Of a stretch of DNA of 64,000 nt, positions 34,469 to 45,310 are shown piece by piece. Position 1 is the stretch's first letter, and the number at the start of each line of letters is the position of its first letter. Below the pieces are notes generated by a model. That model did no database searches. It saw only the letters and a program-made list of their open reading frames with translations, and had not been told where the DNA came from. The stretch lies in NCBI GenBank assembly GCA_014946745.1, contig JADCRD010000001.1, positions 2,912,427-2,976,426 on the forward strand, read 5' to 3'. The position numbers and the translations under genes are program-made. The DNA comes from Lysobacterales bacterium. GTDB taxonomy: Bacteria; Pseudomonadota; Gammaproteobacteria; Xanthomonadales; Xanthomonadaceae.

Positions 34469-37400
34469 TCACAGCCCTGCCCTCTTGAATCTTTCAGCTT
34501 GGTATCGCGGCAGATTCTTGAGATGCTCTGGCATGCTTTGATCAGGGGTTAGCATTCGGGCAGCCCTACCCAACGCCCCCGTATTTTGACGCACAAGATC
34601 AACCGGATTTGCCTCGAAGCTATAAGTTACACCCAATTCAAAATATTCCTCCAAGAACTGGGGAACAAACCTCTGCGCGCTTAGCCCCACAGTCAAGTCC
34701 ATCATTCCATCACGCCTAATACCGATCTCTGCAGAGAAATACCCTACTTCAATTCCATTGGAGTACCGCTCCAACCCAGCGAAGGCCGTTTTAGGGTCAA
34801 CACTGAATCCGTAAGACCCCCCGCCGCCCAAGCTAACAGTCCCGCTTCCATCCTGTGCGACCGTGAGCGATATCGCGTCCGTCGCCTGAAGCTTCGCTGA
34901 GAGCTCGGCATTTTGATCAACTGCGATCTCGATAAAGTCTCCAACTTTCGCCTTCATAGCAAGCTGAGTGCGGAACGCTGAAGCAGCCTCGTTAAACGCA
35001 AACGCCATCGCCGCAGTAATCGCACCATTCGCAAACTTCCCACCGCTAGCCGCCGAAGCCGTTCCACCAATCAGCGCGTGCACCCCCGCCCTGACAAAAT
35101 CGTTGGGCGCATTCGCAGTAGCAGGTCCCGCGGCCTTTGATATTCCAGCACTCGCAAAGCCATGTCCAAACTTCCCCCCCTGCATCACACTGATCACACC
35201 GCCAGCAGTCGCGTGAGACAAGACTTGTCCAGCGAACTGGGGGCCTGTGAGGTTGGTGTTGAACACACCATCGAAGTTCGCGCCGTTGCCTGCGCCCACA
35301 CTTTCAAAACCTATACCAATCCCGTGAAAAATACCGGCACCGAAGGCCCCCCACAATCCACCTTCCAGACTGCCCGTAGCCACAACACCGGACGTGAACC
35401 CGATCGCCACCGCCCCCCAGAAGGATGCCGCAAAGGTAGGCGCCAGGACCGGCACGAAGACTGAGATGGCAATGGCGACAATCTGCCTCCAATACTTCTT
35501 AACAAAACTCAACCCCGAAGGATCCGTATAGCTCAACGGGTTGTTGAGCACATACGAGTACCGGTTCAGGTTCTGCGCGTTGTACGGCTCCTGCACGATC
35601 GGGTCGGGGGAGAGCATACGCCCCAGCAGCGGGTCGTACAGCCGCCCGTTCATGTGGATCAGGCCCATGCGGTCCACGTGCTCGTGGCCGGTGAAGCCGC
35701 GGGTGGTTTCGGCGTTGACCTGTGGGTTGATGTCGGTCGGCGCCACCGCAGGCAGCAGGCTGGCCCACAGGCCGGTGCCCGACGCCGCAGCGCGACGACT
35801 GCCGTGGGCATCAAAGGACATGCGCTCCACCACCACGCCGTTCTCGTCCACCAGGGTGTCGGTCGAGCCCAAGTGGTCGGTGAGCAGGTAGCGGTACTTG
35901 CGGGTGGGCGTGGGCTGCTGCGCGGTCACGGACTCGGTCAGCAGCAGGAAGCCGCCGATGCTGCGCCGGCGCTCTTCGGCACCGCCGCTGCGCAGGATCC
36001 ACTCCACGCCGCCCAGGTAGCGGGTCAGCTTGGCCGGGGCATCGCTCGATTCGTCCAGACGCAGGTAGCGGCCGCCGCCGGCGTACCAGAAGCTGGTGCT
36101 CTGGTTGCTGATCGACAGGCGATCGGCGTTGCCGGCGCCGTCGAAGCGCACATCGCGCACGGTGCTGGTGAAGCCGGGGCCGGCGTTGTGGCCCGTGGTG
36201 CGCGTCATGTTGCCGGCGGCGTCGTACTGATACGCCTGAGCGCCGCGCGCGGTGACCGCGTGCGGGCTGGCGCCGCTGTTGCTGCCGCCACCCGACAGGC
36301 CATTCAGACCGCAGCCCGAACGTCCGGCATAGGTGTAGCCCACGCCGTTCTTGCTGCAGATGTTGCCCAGCTTGTCGTAGCTCAGCGTCAGCGTGGTCGT
36401 GTTGGCACCCGGCGTGAGTGAGATGCCACTCAAGCGCGCCTCGATCAGGCGGTTCAGACGGTCGTAGACGAACACTTCCTCGCGGCCTTCGGCGCGCTCG
36501 TCCTTGCGGCTGAGCAGGTTGCCCTGGGCGTCGAACACGTAGGACAGGTTCTGCACGGCGCTGTGGATCTGGTTGTTGGACCAGGTGCCGGTGACGATGC
36601 GCGCCAGCCGCCCGGTGACCTCGTTGTATTCACGCTTCTGGGTCAGTTCGACCTTGCCGTGGCGGCGGTCCAGCGTGGTCTGTCCGCGCACATCGGTTTC
36701 CAGCAGCTCCCAGAACACCAGCGAGGGTTGGCCGGCATCGCGCACGCGACGCAGGAAGCCGTGGGCGCTGTACATGTTCTCGACCCTGCCGCCGGTGGCG
36801 TCCTGGGTGGTGGCCACTCGGCCGATGGCGTCGTAGGTCGTGCTTTGGGTAAAGGTGCGCTGGCTCAGGCCGCTGCCGTTCAAGTTCGGCTCAAGGAAGC
36901 GTGTGGTGACCTGGCTGGGGCGACCGAAGCTGTCGTAGGCAGAGGTCTGCTGGAACTCGCCCTGGTCGGCGGCCACGCCACGGTAGCCCGCGTAAGTGCT
37001 GCCGACGCGGTGGCGGCGCAGGGTGCTCTCGATCTGCCCCACGCCGTTGGCGGCCAGGTCGTAGATCGTGAGGTCGACGCTGGAGTGCTCACCCGTAGCG
37101 GCTGTCGGCAGGATCGACGCTTCTGCGTTCGATGGTGTCGTTGCAGCGTTCGTGGTCGAGGCACAGGTCGAGCGCAGCGTCTGGCTGCGCCAGCTGCGAC
37201 CGAGCGCATCGAAGTCGGTGACCGTGGCGTAGCCACGCGCGTCCTGGCTGCAGATCAGCTCACCGGCGGCGTTGTAGGCATAGCTGGCGGTGCCGGCGTC
37301 GGGGTCGTTCTGGCTGATCTTGCGGCCAAGCGCGTCGTAGCCGATGCGCGACACGATATCGCCGTTGCCGGCGTTACGCTTCAGGGCGACCAGGTTGCCC

Positions 37401-40400
37401 GCGGCATCGTGGGCGTACTTGGCTTCGAGGCCTTCCGCGTCGGTGACCGTGAGGACGAGGCCCGTGGGATCGTGCAGCTTGACCTCGGACAGGGTGACCA
37501 CCGTCGGCGTCGCAAAGGGCGTTGTCGCGCGGCTGAGATGGGTGCGGGTGGTGGTGCTGAGGCCCTGGTACTCCATTTCGGTGCGAGCCACGGTGGTGCT
37601 GCCAGTGTCTTCCGGCAGACGAATGGTCAGAGCGCGATCGAGCACGTCGTAGGTCGTGCGGGTGCTGGGCTTGGACGCGCAGCCAACGGCCGTCGACAGC
37701 TCCGGGCGCAGGCCGCTGATCGCGACGTTGCCCACGAAGAAGGGTTCGGTCACCGCCACCGTACGACCACGGCCGTCGTAGGTCTTGCACACGCCGATCC
37801 AGTCGTTGGCAGCGTTCTCGTCGTAGCGGTTGAAGCTCTCACTGAGGGCAAACACCTCGCGACCCAGACGGTCGAAGTAGGTCACCGAGCGGGTGCCGCC
37901 CAGGGCATAGGAGGTTTGCCGGAACACCGCGCCGATGTCAGAGGGGCAAGCAGCGACCTGGCCGCTGGCGCCACCGCCGGCGCACCAATGGAACTCGCTG
38001 ACCGTCTTGGCGCCGGTGCTGTCGGTGCTGGTCTGCTGACGGCCCAAGGGTCCATAGGTCGCGGTGGCGCTGCCGCCATTCAAGCGGTCGGTCTGCAACA
38101 CATTGCCCAAGGCATCGCGCAGCTGCACGGTTTCGAGCGCATAGAGCCCACCGTCGGGCGTGCCGTCGAAGTGCGGCGACAGCGTACGCACGGGGTAGCG
38201 GCCCTGGCTGTCGTACTCCGTGCGGGTGTGGCGATGCACGCGCGTCAGCGGCAGACCACTGCTGCCCGCCGGGCGCTGCAGCAGCAGACTCGGGTCCCGA
38301 CATGTGGAATCGGGGACGTCTCCGCTGCACACGAAAGTATCGGTGACGTTGCCATAGGCATCGCGTAGTCGAATCGTCTTCAGTTCAGACGGACTGTCAT
38401 TGGGGGCGATGGCGCTGGTTGTGGTGGACAAGCCGGCCACGCGCTCGACCGTAAGGGCGCCGGTGCGCGTGACACTGCTCATGTCGTACTCGAAGCGCGA
38501 CTCGCGGTTCAGGCTGCTGGCCGGCTCAGCGTGCGCCCCCTGGCGCCAATGGGTGACCCTGCTCTTTTCCAGTCGGCCCAGACGCCAGTAGTTGAGGTCG
38601 CTGGTGGTCGTTGGCTGGGAGCTGGACAGCCAGGTATTGACCGTGCTGACGCGAGTGACGCAACGGGCTGACGGGCAGCGTGCCTCAGGAGTTTGCGCGG
38701 AGACGCGCGCGACGGCCTCGGTACGCAGAGCGGCAAGCCCGCTGTAGCTGGCGCCATTGGCCGTGCTGACCTCGCTGTTCGCCAAATCACCCCAGGCAGT
38801 CTGGTAATTGAACAGGTTGACAGTCTCGGACAGGCTCGCAATCCCTGTGGCTTCCGGGTTGCCCTTGGCTTCGAACGAGGCCTGGATGTACGGGAACACG
38901 CTGCGCTCGCCCGCGATGCCGGTAACGGTCACTGCATGGGCCAAACGGTTGCGGGCGTAGCTCAGCAGGGTGCCGGCAGGCTCATCGAAGAACGTGTTCG
39001 AATTGCCGGGGAATCCGCTGGCATTGAAGCAATGACCGGACGTCTGCTCAGGCCCGGACAGCAGACAGTTGCGTAGTCCGCTGGGAACAGCACCGCTCAC
39101 GCGGTACTGCCGGGACTCGCGCGGCATGCCGATGTAGGGGAAGCCGTAGCGCACGACGCCGGTTTCCGGATCGTTCGCTGCCAGCCCGTACTCGGTGATC
39201 GAGACGATGTGGTTCAGCGCGCCGCCCGCACCGGGATCAAAGTTCGCATCGATGGTGCGGACCTCGCGGAAGCCCAGCATGCCGCGGCCACCGGCCTGCA
39301 TGCGTGCGCCGCGGTACTGGTACAGAAGCTCGCTCCTGCGAGCGGAATTGCCCAGGCTCGGCGCGTCACTTGCGACGCGGGAAACCACGTACATGCCGCC
39401 CAGCAGATCCTGCACCGGCGAGCCATTGCCGATGGAAGCCGACTGCGCGCGCGAGCCCGGCTCGCGCAGGTAGACCGCGCCATTGGTCAACGGCTGATAG
39501 GTGATCTCGGTGACCGCACCGTAGCCGTTGGTGATGGTGTTGACGTGGGCCAGCGGCCTGAAGCGACCGGCGCCACCAAGGCCGTTCTGGCTGGTGCGCA
39601 GTAAGCGGGCACGGTCACCGCCATCCGGCCCCATTGGCACATCGAGATAGTCGGTACGGCCATCGCCATCGAGGTCCGCGAAGAAGAAGGCACCGTGCCT
39701 TGGATCGAGGGTGAGGATCAAGCCGGAAACACCCACGCGTTCGAGAAGCGATGGGGTGACAGCCGAGGTCGACACGCCGCCATCGGCGAGTCCGCGGCGC
39801 ATCTGCCAGGACGACTGCCGGCCAGAGCCGCTGGGATAGACCAGATCGGCGCGTCCGTCGGCATCGAAGTCGAGGACACGGAGATAGTCGCGGCCGTGGA
39901 TACCCGTCAGGGACTGCACAGGGATGAATCCGTCACCGGTGTTCAGCTCAATGTCGAGCTGTCCGGAGGTCTGCGAAGACCAGACAAGATCCATGAGGCC
40001 ATCACCATTGAGGTCGGCAGGAGACGGGTTGAGCTGATCGCGCACCCCGGTGCCAGTCGGCTGCCACTCGTGATACGGCGCCAGCTGCACCTGTCGATTG
40101 ACCGGGTCAATGCGCTGGACCACGGCAGCCAGGTGGTAGTTGCGAACGGTTGTTCGGGTCTGAACGCCGCGCCGCACAGTCAGCGCGTTCTGGACGAGAG
40201 CATCGAGCTGCTTTCCGGACGACGGGATCCAGAAGCTGGACGCCTGCTCACCCGCTTCGACGGGGCGCGGCAGCGAACAGTCGGGGCACAGCTCCTCGTA
40301 GATCTTGTCGACCATGAGCAGAAGATCGCCGCGACCATCGCCGTTCAGATCCATCGGGTTGGGCGCTCGCCCCCAACGGCTGGACGGATCCTCGAAGCGA

Positions 40401-43400
40401 ACACGGCACTCCCGAAGGGTGGGCTGGCCGAGCACCGGGCCGGGGCCCTGACCGGCAGTTGCACATTCCGCAAGCTCGCCGTCGAAGTCCAGCCGTACGC
40501 TGTACGCGCGTGAGAACGCGTATCCGCTGGCGGAGCGCTCCATCAGCTTGATACGGATGACGTTGCCCTCGGGCGAGCTGACTTGGCTGCTCGGCGAGCC
40601 ATACACGGCATCGAGCAAGCCATCGCCATTGACGTCAGCCAGCTGCACCAGCAGGTTGTTGCCAAGGTTCACGGGCAGGCAGTTGGCGGCATCCGGGTCG
40701 TTTTGCGGGCAGGTGCTCAGCAGCCCGGCCGACTGGTTGAAGACCTGCGCCGTCGTGCTACGGCCGTTGGAGGGATAGATCTGCCAGCTGTGCACCTGCC
40801 CCGCTGCCGGCGGCCTGTCTGCAAGCCAGAGGTCGTCGCGCCCATCGCCGTTGTAGTCCTGCAGAAACCAGGCGCCCGGCAGATCAGAGTAGGAGCGGAG
40901 ACTGCAGGCATGCCGCTGGGTGCCGACCTCGAGATCGAAGTGCTGCTGTCCATCGATCGTCTTGGGCGTACCAAAGCCCGTCCAGATGCGCTGAGTCCCC
41001 CAGGGCAAGCCGGCAGGGCAGTGTCCCGGTGTGGCGGTCCGATTGTCGAACCACACCAGATCCATCAGACCATCGCCGTCGATGTCACCGAGCTGGTGAC
41101 CCTTCACATCTTCACGGGTGTAGTTGACGAGGTTCGGGTTGAAGAACTGATCCATCGATAGCGAGCCGGGGTTCCAGCCGAAGCGGGTCGGCTGATAGCA
41201 CACGGCGTCGGTTGCCGCGCTGCTGCACTCGCGCAGTTCGCTGAGAACGCCCTCGCCAGAGATCGGAAGAGTTGCGCCGTAGGTAAGCCGATACTGGCGG
41301 ATCACCTGACCCGAGGACAGGCTCGCAAGCGAATCGACAGACACGAGGCGCTTCGTGCTGCGCACCCGCATGCCCGCCTGCCAGCCGGCACGCTCCTGGG
41401 TCACAGGCAGGTTCTCGTAGTTGAAGCGGAGCGCCGCGAACGCCGGCTGCGCTGCCCCAGCTTGACCGTTCAACTGCACCTTGCCGGTGTACTCCACCCG
41501 GCTGAGCACCTGCTCGCCCTGGGCTTGGTCAGTTGCGTACTGGTAATCGATAAAGTTGCCGAACGAATCCATCCGACGCGTCAGCGCGAAGGCAAGCACT
41601 GGCGCGTTGGCGGCCGGCGCCACCGCGCTGCCGTCATTGCGCCGCAGCGCTGCGTCAGTCCTGGGCACCGGAGCGAAGTTCGAGGGCATGAACGGCAGCC
41701 CCTGACCGCTGATGCTGTCGCCGTACCAGGACGTGGTGCCGTCTTTGGCTTGGACGACAAAGTAGTTCGGGCCGTTGACGCCGTCGGTATTGAAGGCACG
41801 AATGCGCGCGAGGCTGTCAATCTCTGTGCGGAACTCCATGCTTGCTGCATTCGGGGCATAGCTGCCCGCGACCAGCATCAGGCGCTGGCCGTCCAAGCAG
41901 TAGCGGTCACTCTCGCCGAAGCTCAGCGGCGGGCTGCCGGAGGCGCTGGCTTCTGCATCTCCCGCCTCCGCCGTCTGCCGGCAGCGGCTGATGGAGGACG
42001 CGCCCGCGATCGACCAGCCGCGCCCCATCACCCCCATGCCGCCCTGCGAGCTGTAGGCCAACGCCATCTCGGGCGCCACGCCTGCACGCCCCGGCACGAC
42101 CGCCAAGGGAATCGAGTACGTCGCCGAGCCGGTTTCGTCCACGCGGAACGTGCCGGCGGTGGCGCCGACGCCGTCAGAGGCGAAGGCGACGGTGGCCGGG
42201 ACTTCTGTGGGCGCTTCGTGCGCCAAGCCAGGGACGGACTGAACGGTCAGGTCGACCCTCGCGGACTCGCCGACGGCCGAAGGCGTGGCCGAGTCAATCG
42301 CGCGCGCTCGGACCTGATAGCTACCGGCTGTGGCTGGAGCCGTCCAGCTTGCCCTCCATTCGCCCGAAGCGCCCGGAATGCTGGCCGCCACGATGGGCCC
42401 ACCAATGTCCGAGCCGTTCCGGCTGACCTGGAACTCAACCCGCGCAGTGTTTCCGTCGGGGTCGACGGCTCTGGCTCGCAGCGCAACCGTCGCGCCAGTC
42501 GGCTGAGGGCCTGACACCGGCTCCAACAAAGTTACCTGTGGGGACAGATTCGGAGGCGCCGTGCTGACGCGGATGTTTACCGGCGCTGACGGCAGGCTAC
42601 GCGGCACACCGTTGATCGTCGAGAAAATCCTCGCAGAGAGACGATAGTCGCCCACAGCCGGGGGAGTCCAGGCCAATTCGAAAGGCGGGCTTGTGTCGCC
42701 GCCCAGGAGAACCTCGCCCCAATTCGTCTGTGCACTGCTATAGAAGAACTGGACAAAGGTATTCGATCCTGCCGCTTGAGTCTGAGTCTGAATTCGAATG
42801 GGCTGTGCCAACGGGAAGGGGAAGGCGGCGCCTTCCAGGGGCTGTGTTATAGCGACGGCCATGGAATCGTTTGCCGAGGCTTCCGGGAGCAGCGCCACCC
42901 AGTCGAGGCTGAAGTACTCCGGGAAGAAATCCGCATGCGGCACATAGAGCGTCATGCGACCAGCGTAATCCGACTGGAAGTTGTAGGGCAGTTCGACTGA
43001 CTCCAGTTTGTAGCCGTTCTCCGCTGCGCACGCAGGCAACGAAACGCTCTCCAGTCCCGCTGCACCACGCAAAGAGAGGGACTCGACATCGACCACAGGA
43101 GTCAACTGCAGAGAGAAGTTAATCGGACCTTCACCGCCGAGACCTTCGAATCCGACACCTAGCGCGTGCGAGAAGGGGCGCCCCTGCAAAGCTTCAGTCA
43201 AACCAGCGCCTGCGGCAGAACCACTGAACTCCTCCTTGTAGCAGGCGAAGAAACGGTAGACGCCACCCTGATTGAAACGAACCCTCCATCTTTGCCACTC
43301 GGCTGGCTTGCGCCCAGCGATAACGCAACTATCCGAAATCTGCTGGTTGCTCCAGCCACAGTGGATGGTATCGACATCGTCATTCCTGGGGTTGCCATGA

Positions 43401-45310
43401 AATCCGCCTATTGCTGCAGGAATGATATAGGGGTCGGTGTCAAAGTAAGAAATACCGGCACCACGGAGATCGTAGCGCTCAGCCTGAATCACGCCTGGAA
43501 TGGAATGACCCGTGCCCGCCGGAGAACAGTTGGGAGTTCCCGCAGGACAAGACTCGATCTGCTGCCAGTCATAAGGCGCGTGTATCGCAACGGGCGCACT
43601 GCTGGTCTGGACTTCTGCACCACTGGTGTCATAGGCGACAGCGAACACCGTCTGCATGCGCTCACTCTGAAGCGCAGGACTCAGCGGCAGTTCGGCGCGT
43701 GCGACGAAGTTCGTGCTTCCGGAAGTGGTCGGACGCACGGTCGCCAGCAAGTTCGAAGCGACACGGGTGTTGCGATAGAACTCGACGCGGTCAAAGTTGC
43801 CTTCGCTGTCCTGGAATCGGGCCTCCAGACTCATCAACTGGTTGCTGGAGAAGATGTTGTCGCTGTAGCGAAGGGAGTTTGGTACACCGTCTGCGGTGAC
43901 CGTCTGCGGTTGTGGGCTGGGTCGAACCAAGGTGGCCGAGCGCGGCGCTGTGTTGGTTCGAACCTGAAGGGTTCGCGGCGCCGAGTCGACTACCGCACCG
44001 TCGTTGTCACGCACGCGCGCGATCACCTGATAGTCGCCGACCGGGACTCCAGCCCAATTAAAGGTGAAAGCGTTGCCACCCGCCGCGACGCCGCTTCCAA
44101 TCAGTGTGGCGCCGCCGGCGCCGTGCCGGAATTCAACGGACGTGATCGACCCGTTATCGGTCGCGGTGGCGCGAAGCTCGATCGCTCCGGGCGCAGTGAT
44201 CAATTGGTTCTGCGTCGGCGACGTCAGAGCAACGACTGGCGGGGGATTCGTCGATACGGTGATGTCGCGCGTAGCCTCCCGCCAACCGTCCTGATTGTCA
44301 AAGGCCCACGCCCGCATTCGATAGCTGGCCGCGGTCAACCCGTTGGCAGGGTGTGTGTAAGGCGGGAGGCTATCGCTGCTTCGGGTCGCTTGCCCGCTGA
44401 CAGTATTGATGAGCTCGAAATCCACGCGCTTGATCGACCCATCCGAGTCCGCGGCAGACACCTCAAAGACTACATTGGCCGGCGCAGTGAAACTGGACGC
44501 AACCGGCTGCACGAATGTAATCGTTGGCCTCGCATTCACCGAAAAATGAACGGAAGTTTGGGTTTCGTTGCCCTCGTTGTCGAGCGCTCGCGCGGTCGCC
44601 ACGTAGTTTCCCGGAGCAGTCCAGGGCAAATTGGCGCCGTAAGGGGCGCTGCTGTCCACTTGCGTGAAGATCTGCGCCTGGGTGCTGCGGTTGCGGACTT
44701 GAAACGTGACGCTCACGACCGAACCGTCGCTATCCGTCGCAGTCGCCGACAGCTGGACCAGGTTGCCCTCAACGATTGCGAGATCGGGTGTTGGCCACGT
44801 GAAGGCCACGCTCGGCGCGGTGGACACCACCGGAACGGACAGCTTCGCTTGAAGGCCCAACGACTTGCCGCGCATTTGCTGGTCACCGGCCGTCACGATC
44901 AACTCGCAGGTGCCTGCACCAGAGGGCGTGATCTGGACCAGCCTTTCTGAAGTGGTCAGGCTGACCCCAGGGCAAGTGACCGAAAGATTGGTTGGATCCT
45001 CGTTGCCCAAGCCAAGCGCGAATAAATCGCAGGCAAAGACTTCGACGTTTGCCGCCTCACCAGCGCGAAAGGTATCGCCCTCGACCGGGGTGATGAAGCC
45101 GACCCTGGGCGTCGGAATGCAGTCGAACCCGACAGGACAGCCGCAGGGACCCGGATCGGCGACCAGCTCCTTGCTTTCAGCAGGTTCCTGCCTTGCTTCC
45201 GACCCGGCACTGCCAGAGTCAGGCGATGAGAAAGCCTCACCCCACATCGCGAAGGCTGTTCCGGCCACTAAGGCCGCGAGTACGAAGGTAAGCCGCATCC
45301 AGATCTTCAT
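34469..45310 (-). CDS. Giant secreted SpvB/VCBS/RHS-repeat protein (candidate polymorphic toxin)
   Basis: 3613 residues. The order is: Sec signal peptide (1-21, cleavage near TAFA-M); about four Ig/cadherin-like domains (about 145-590, ATDSDGSVVSVTF pattern); a CBM6-like module (about 595-820, IPGVIQAERYD to FSLDWVALLP); two more Ig-like domains (to about 1035); an SpvB domain (about 1040-1400); FG-GAP/VCBS repeats (seven DxNGDGxxD calcium-type motifs, about 1405-1885); YD/RHS repeats; and the RHS core (about 3140-3265) ending GRMLSPDPIVQEPYN and NPLSYTDPSG. A variable tip of about 350 residues follows with a hydrophobic GGKFGHGF pre-toxin region and an unrecognised end. The tip DNA is lower in GC than the core, as expected for exchangeable toxin ends. 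Possible roles are contact toxin or surface adhesin. Confidence 0.9.
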   Translation of the reverse strand: MKIWMRLTFVLAALVAGTAFAMWGEAFSSPDSGSAGSEARQEPAESKELVADPGPCGCPVGFDCIPTPRVGFITPVEGDTFRAGEAANVEVFACDLFALGLGNEDPTNLSVTCPGVSLTTSERLVQITPSGAGTCELIVTAGDQQMRGKSLGLQAKLSVPVVSTAPSVAFTWPTPDLAIVEGNLVQLSATATDSDGSVVSVTFQVRNRSTQAQIFTQVDSSAPYGANLPWTAPGNYVATARALDNEGNETQTSVHFSVNARPTITFVQPVASSFTAPANVVFEVSAADSDGSIKRVDFELINTVSGQATRSSDSLPPYTHPANGLTAASYRMRAWAFDNQDGWREATRDITVSTNPPPVVALTSPTQNQLITAPGAIELRATATDNGSITSVEFRHGAGGATLIGSGVAAGGNAFTFNWAGVPVGDYQVIARVRDNDGAVVDSAPRTLQVRTNTAPRSATLVRPSPQPQTVTADGVPNSLRYSDNIFSSNQLMSLEARFQDSEGNFDRVEFYRNTRVASNLLATVRPTTSGSTNFVARAELPLSPALQSERMQTVFAVAYDTSGAEVQTSSAPVAIHAPYDWQQIESCPAGTPNCSPAGTGHSIPGVIQAERYDLRGAGISYFDTDPYIIPAAIGGFHGNPRNDDVDTIHCGWSNQQISDSCVIAGRKPAEWQRWRVRFNQGGVYRFFACYKEEFSGSAAGAGLTEALQGRPFSHALGVGFEGLGGEGPINFSLQLTPVVDVESLSLRGAAGLESVSLPACAAENGYKLESVELPYNFQSDYAGRMTLYVPHADFFPEYFSLDWVALLPEASANDSMAVAITQPLEGAAFPFPLAQPIRIQTQTQAAGSNTFVQFFYSSAQTNWGEVLLGGDTSPPFELAWTPPAVGDYRLSARIFSTINGVPRSLPSAPVNIRVSTAPPNLSPQVTLLEPVSGPQPTGATVALRARAVDPDGNTARVEFQVSRNGSDIGGPIVAASIPGASGEWRASWTAPATAGSYQVRARAIDSATPSAVGESARVDLTVQSVPGLAHEAPTEVPATVAFASDGVGATAGTFRVDETGSATYSIPLAVVPGRAGVAPEMALAYSSQGGMGVMGRGWSIAGASSISRCRQTAEAGDAEASASGSPPLSFGESDRYCLDGQRLMLVAGSYAPNAASMEFRTEIDSLARIRAFNTDGVNGPNYFVVQAKDGTTSWYGDSISGQGLPFMPSNFAPVPRTDAALRRNDGSAVAPAANAPVLAFALTRRMDSFGNFIDYQYATDQAQGEQVLSRVEYTGKVQLNGQAGAAQPAFAALRFNYENLPVTQERAGWQAGMRVRSTKRLVSVDSLASLSSGQVIRQYRLTYGATLPISGEGVLSELRECSSAATDAVCYQPTRFGWNPGSLSMDQFFNPNLVNYTREDVKGHQLGDIDGDGLMDLVWFDNRTATPGHCPAGLPWGTQRIWTGFGTPKTIDGQQHFDLEVGTQRHACSLRSYSDLPGAWFLQDYNGDGRDDLWLADRPPAAGQVHSWQIYPSNGRSTTAQVFNQSAGLLSTCPQNDPDAANCLPVNLGNNLLVQLADVNGDGLLDAVYGSPSSQVSSPEGNVIRIKLMERSASGYAFSRAYSVRLDFDGELAECATAGQGPGPVLGQPTLRECRVRFEDPSSRWGRAPNPMDLNGDGRGDLLLMVDKIYEELCPDCSLPRPVEAGEQASSFWIPSSGKQLDALVQNALTVRRGVQTRTTVRNYHLAAVVQRIDPVNRQVQLAPYHEWQPTGTGVRDQLNPSPADLNGDGLMDLVWSSQTSGQLDIELNTGDGFIPVQSLTGIHGRDYLRVLDFDADGRADLVYPSGSGRQSSWQMRRGLADGGVSTSAVTPSLLERVGVSGLILTLDPRHGAFFFADLDGDGRTDYLDVPMGPDGGDRARLLRTSQNGLGGAGRFRPLAHVNTITNGYGAVTEITYQPLTNGAVYLREPGSRAQSASIGNGSPVQDLLGGMYVVSRVASDAPSLGNSARRSELLYQYRGARMQAGGRGMLGFREVRTIDANFDPGAGGALNHIVSITEYGLAANDPETGVVRYGFPYIGMPRESRQYRVSGAVPSGLRNCLLSGPEQTSGHCFNASGFPGNSNTFFDEPAGTLLSYARNRLAHAVTVTGIAGERSVFPYIQASFEAKGNPEATGIASLSETVNLFNYQTAWGDLANSEVSTANGASYSGLAALRTEAVARVSAQTPEARCPSARCVTRVSTVNTWLSSSQPTTTSDLNYWRLGRLEKSRVTHWRQGAHAEPASSLNRESRFEYDMSSVTRTGALTVERVAGLSTTTSAIAPNDSPSELKTIRLRDAYGNVTDTFVCSGDVPDSTCRDPSLLLQRPAGSSGLPLTRVHRHTRTEYDSQGRYPVRTLSPHFDGTPDGGLYALETVQLRDALGNVLQTDRLNGGSATATYGPLGRQQTSTDSTGAKTVSEFHWCAGGGASGQVAACPSDIGAVFRQTSYALGGTRSVTYFDRLGREVFALSESFNRYDENAANDWIGVCKTYDGRGRTVAVTEPFFVGNVAISGLRPELSTAVGCASKPSTRTTYDVLDRALTIRLPEDTGSTTVARTEMEYQGLSTTTRTHLSRATTPFATPTVVTLSEVKLHDPTGLVLTVTDAEGLEAKYAHDAAGNLVALKRNAGNGDIVSRIGYDALGRKISQNDPDAGTASYAYNAAGELICSQDARGYATVTDFDALGRSWRSQTLRSTCASTTNAATTPSNAEASILPTAATGEHSSVDLTIYDLAANGVGQIESTLRRHRVGSTYAGYRGVAADQGEFQQTSAYDSFGRPSQVTTRFLEPNLNGSGLSQRTFTQSTTYDAIGRVATTQDATGGRVENMYSAHGFLRRVRDAGQPSLVFWELLETDVRGQTTLDRRHGKVELTQKREYNEVTGRLARIVTGTWSNNQIHSAVQNLSYVFDAQGNLLSRKDERAEGREEVFVYDRLNRLIEARLSGISLTPGANTTTLTLSYDKLGNICSKNGVGYTYAGRSGCGLNGLSGGGSNSGASPHAVTARGAQAYQYDAAGNMTRTTGHNAGPGFTSTVRDVRFDGAGNADRLSISNQSTSFWYAGGGRYLRLDESSDAPAKLTRYLGGVEWILRSGGAEERRRSIGGFLLLTESVTAQQPTPTRKYRYLLTDHLGSTDTLVDENGVVVERMSFDAHGSRRAAASGTGLWASLLPAVAPTDINPQVNAETTRGFTGHEHVDRMGLIHMNGRLYDPLLGRMLSPDPIVQEPYNAQNLNRYSYVLNNPLSYTDPSGLSFVKKYWRQIVAIAISVFVPVLAPTFAASFWGAVAIGFTSGVVATGSLEGGLWGAFGAGIFHGIGIGFESVGAGNGANFDGVFNTNLTGPQFAGQVLSHATAGGVISVMQGGKFGHGFASAGISKAAGPATANAPNDFVRAGVHALIGGTASAASGGKFANGAITAAMAFAFNEAASAFRTQLAMKAKVGDFIEIAVDQNAELSAKLQATDAISLTVAQDGSGTVSLGGGGSYGFSVDPKTAFAGLERYSNGIEVGYFSAEIGIRRDGMMDLTVGLSAQRFVPQFLEEYFELGVTYSFEANPVDLVRQNTGALGRAARMLTPDQSMPEHLKNLPRYQAERFKRAGL

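Noticed and set aside
36563-38368. 601-residue plus-strand frame inside the RHS gene, and a similar 594-residue frame at 43166-44950
   Set aside because: Repeat-rich antisense translations with no recognisable domain.
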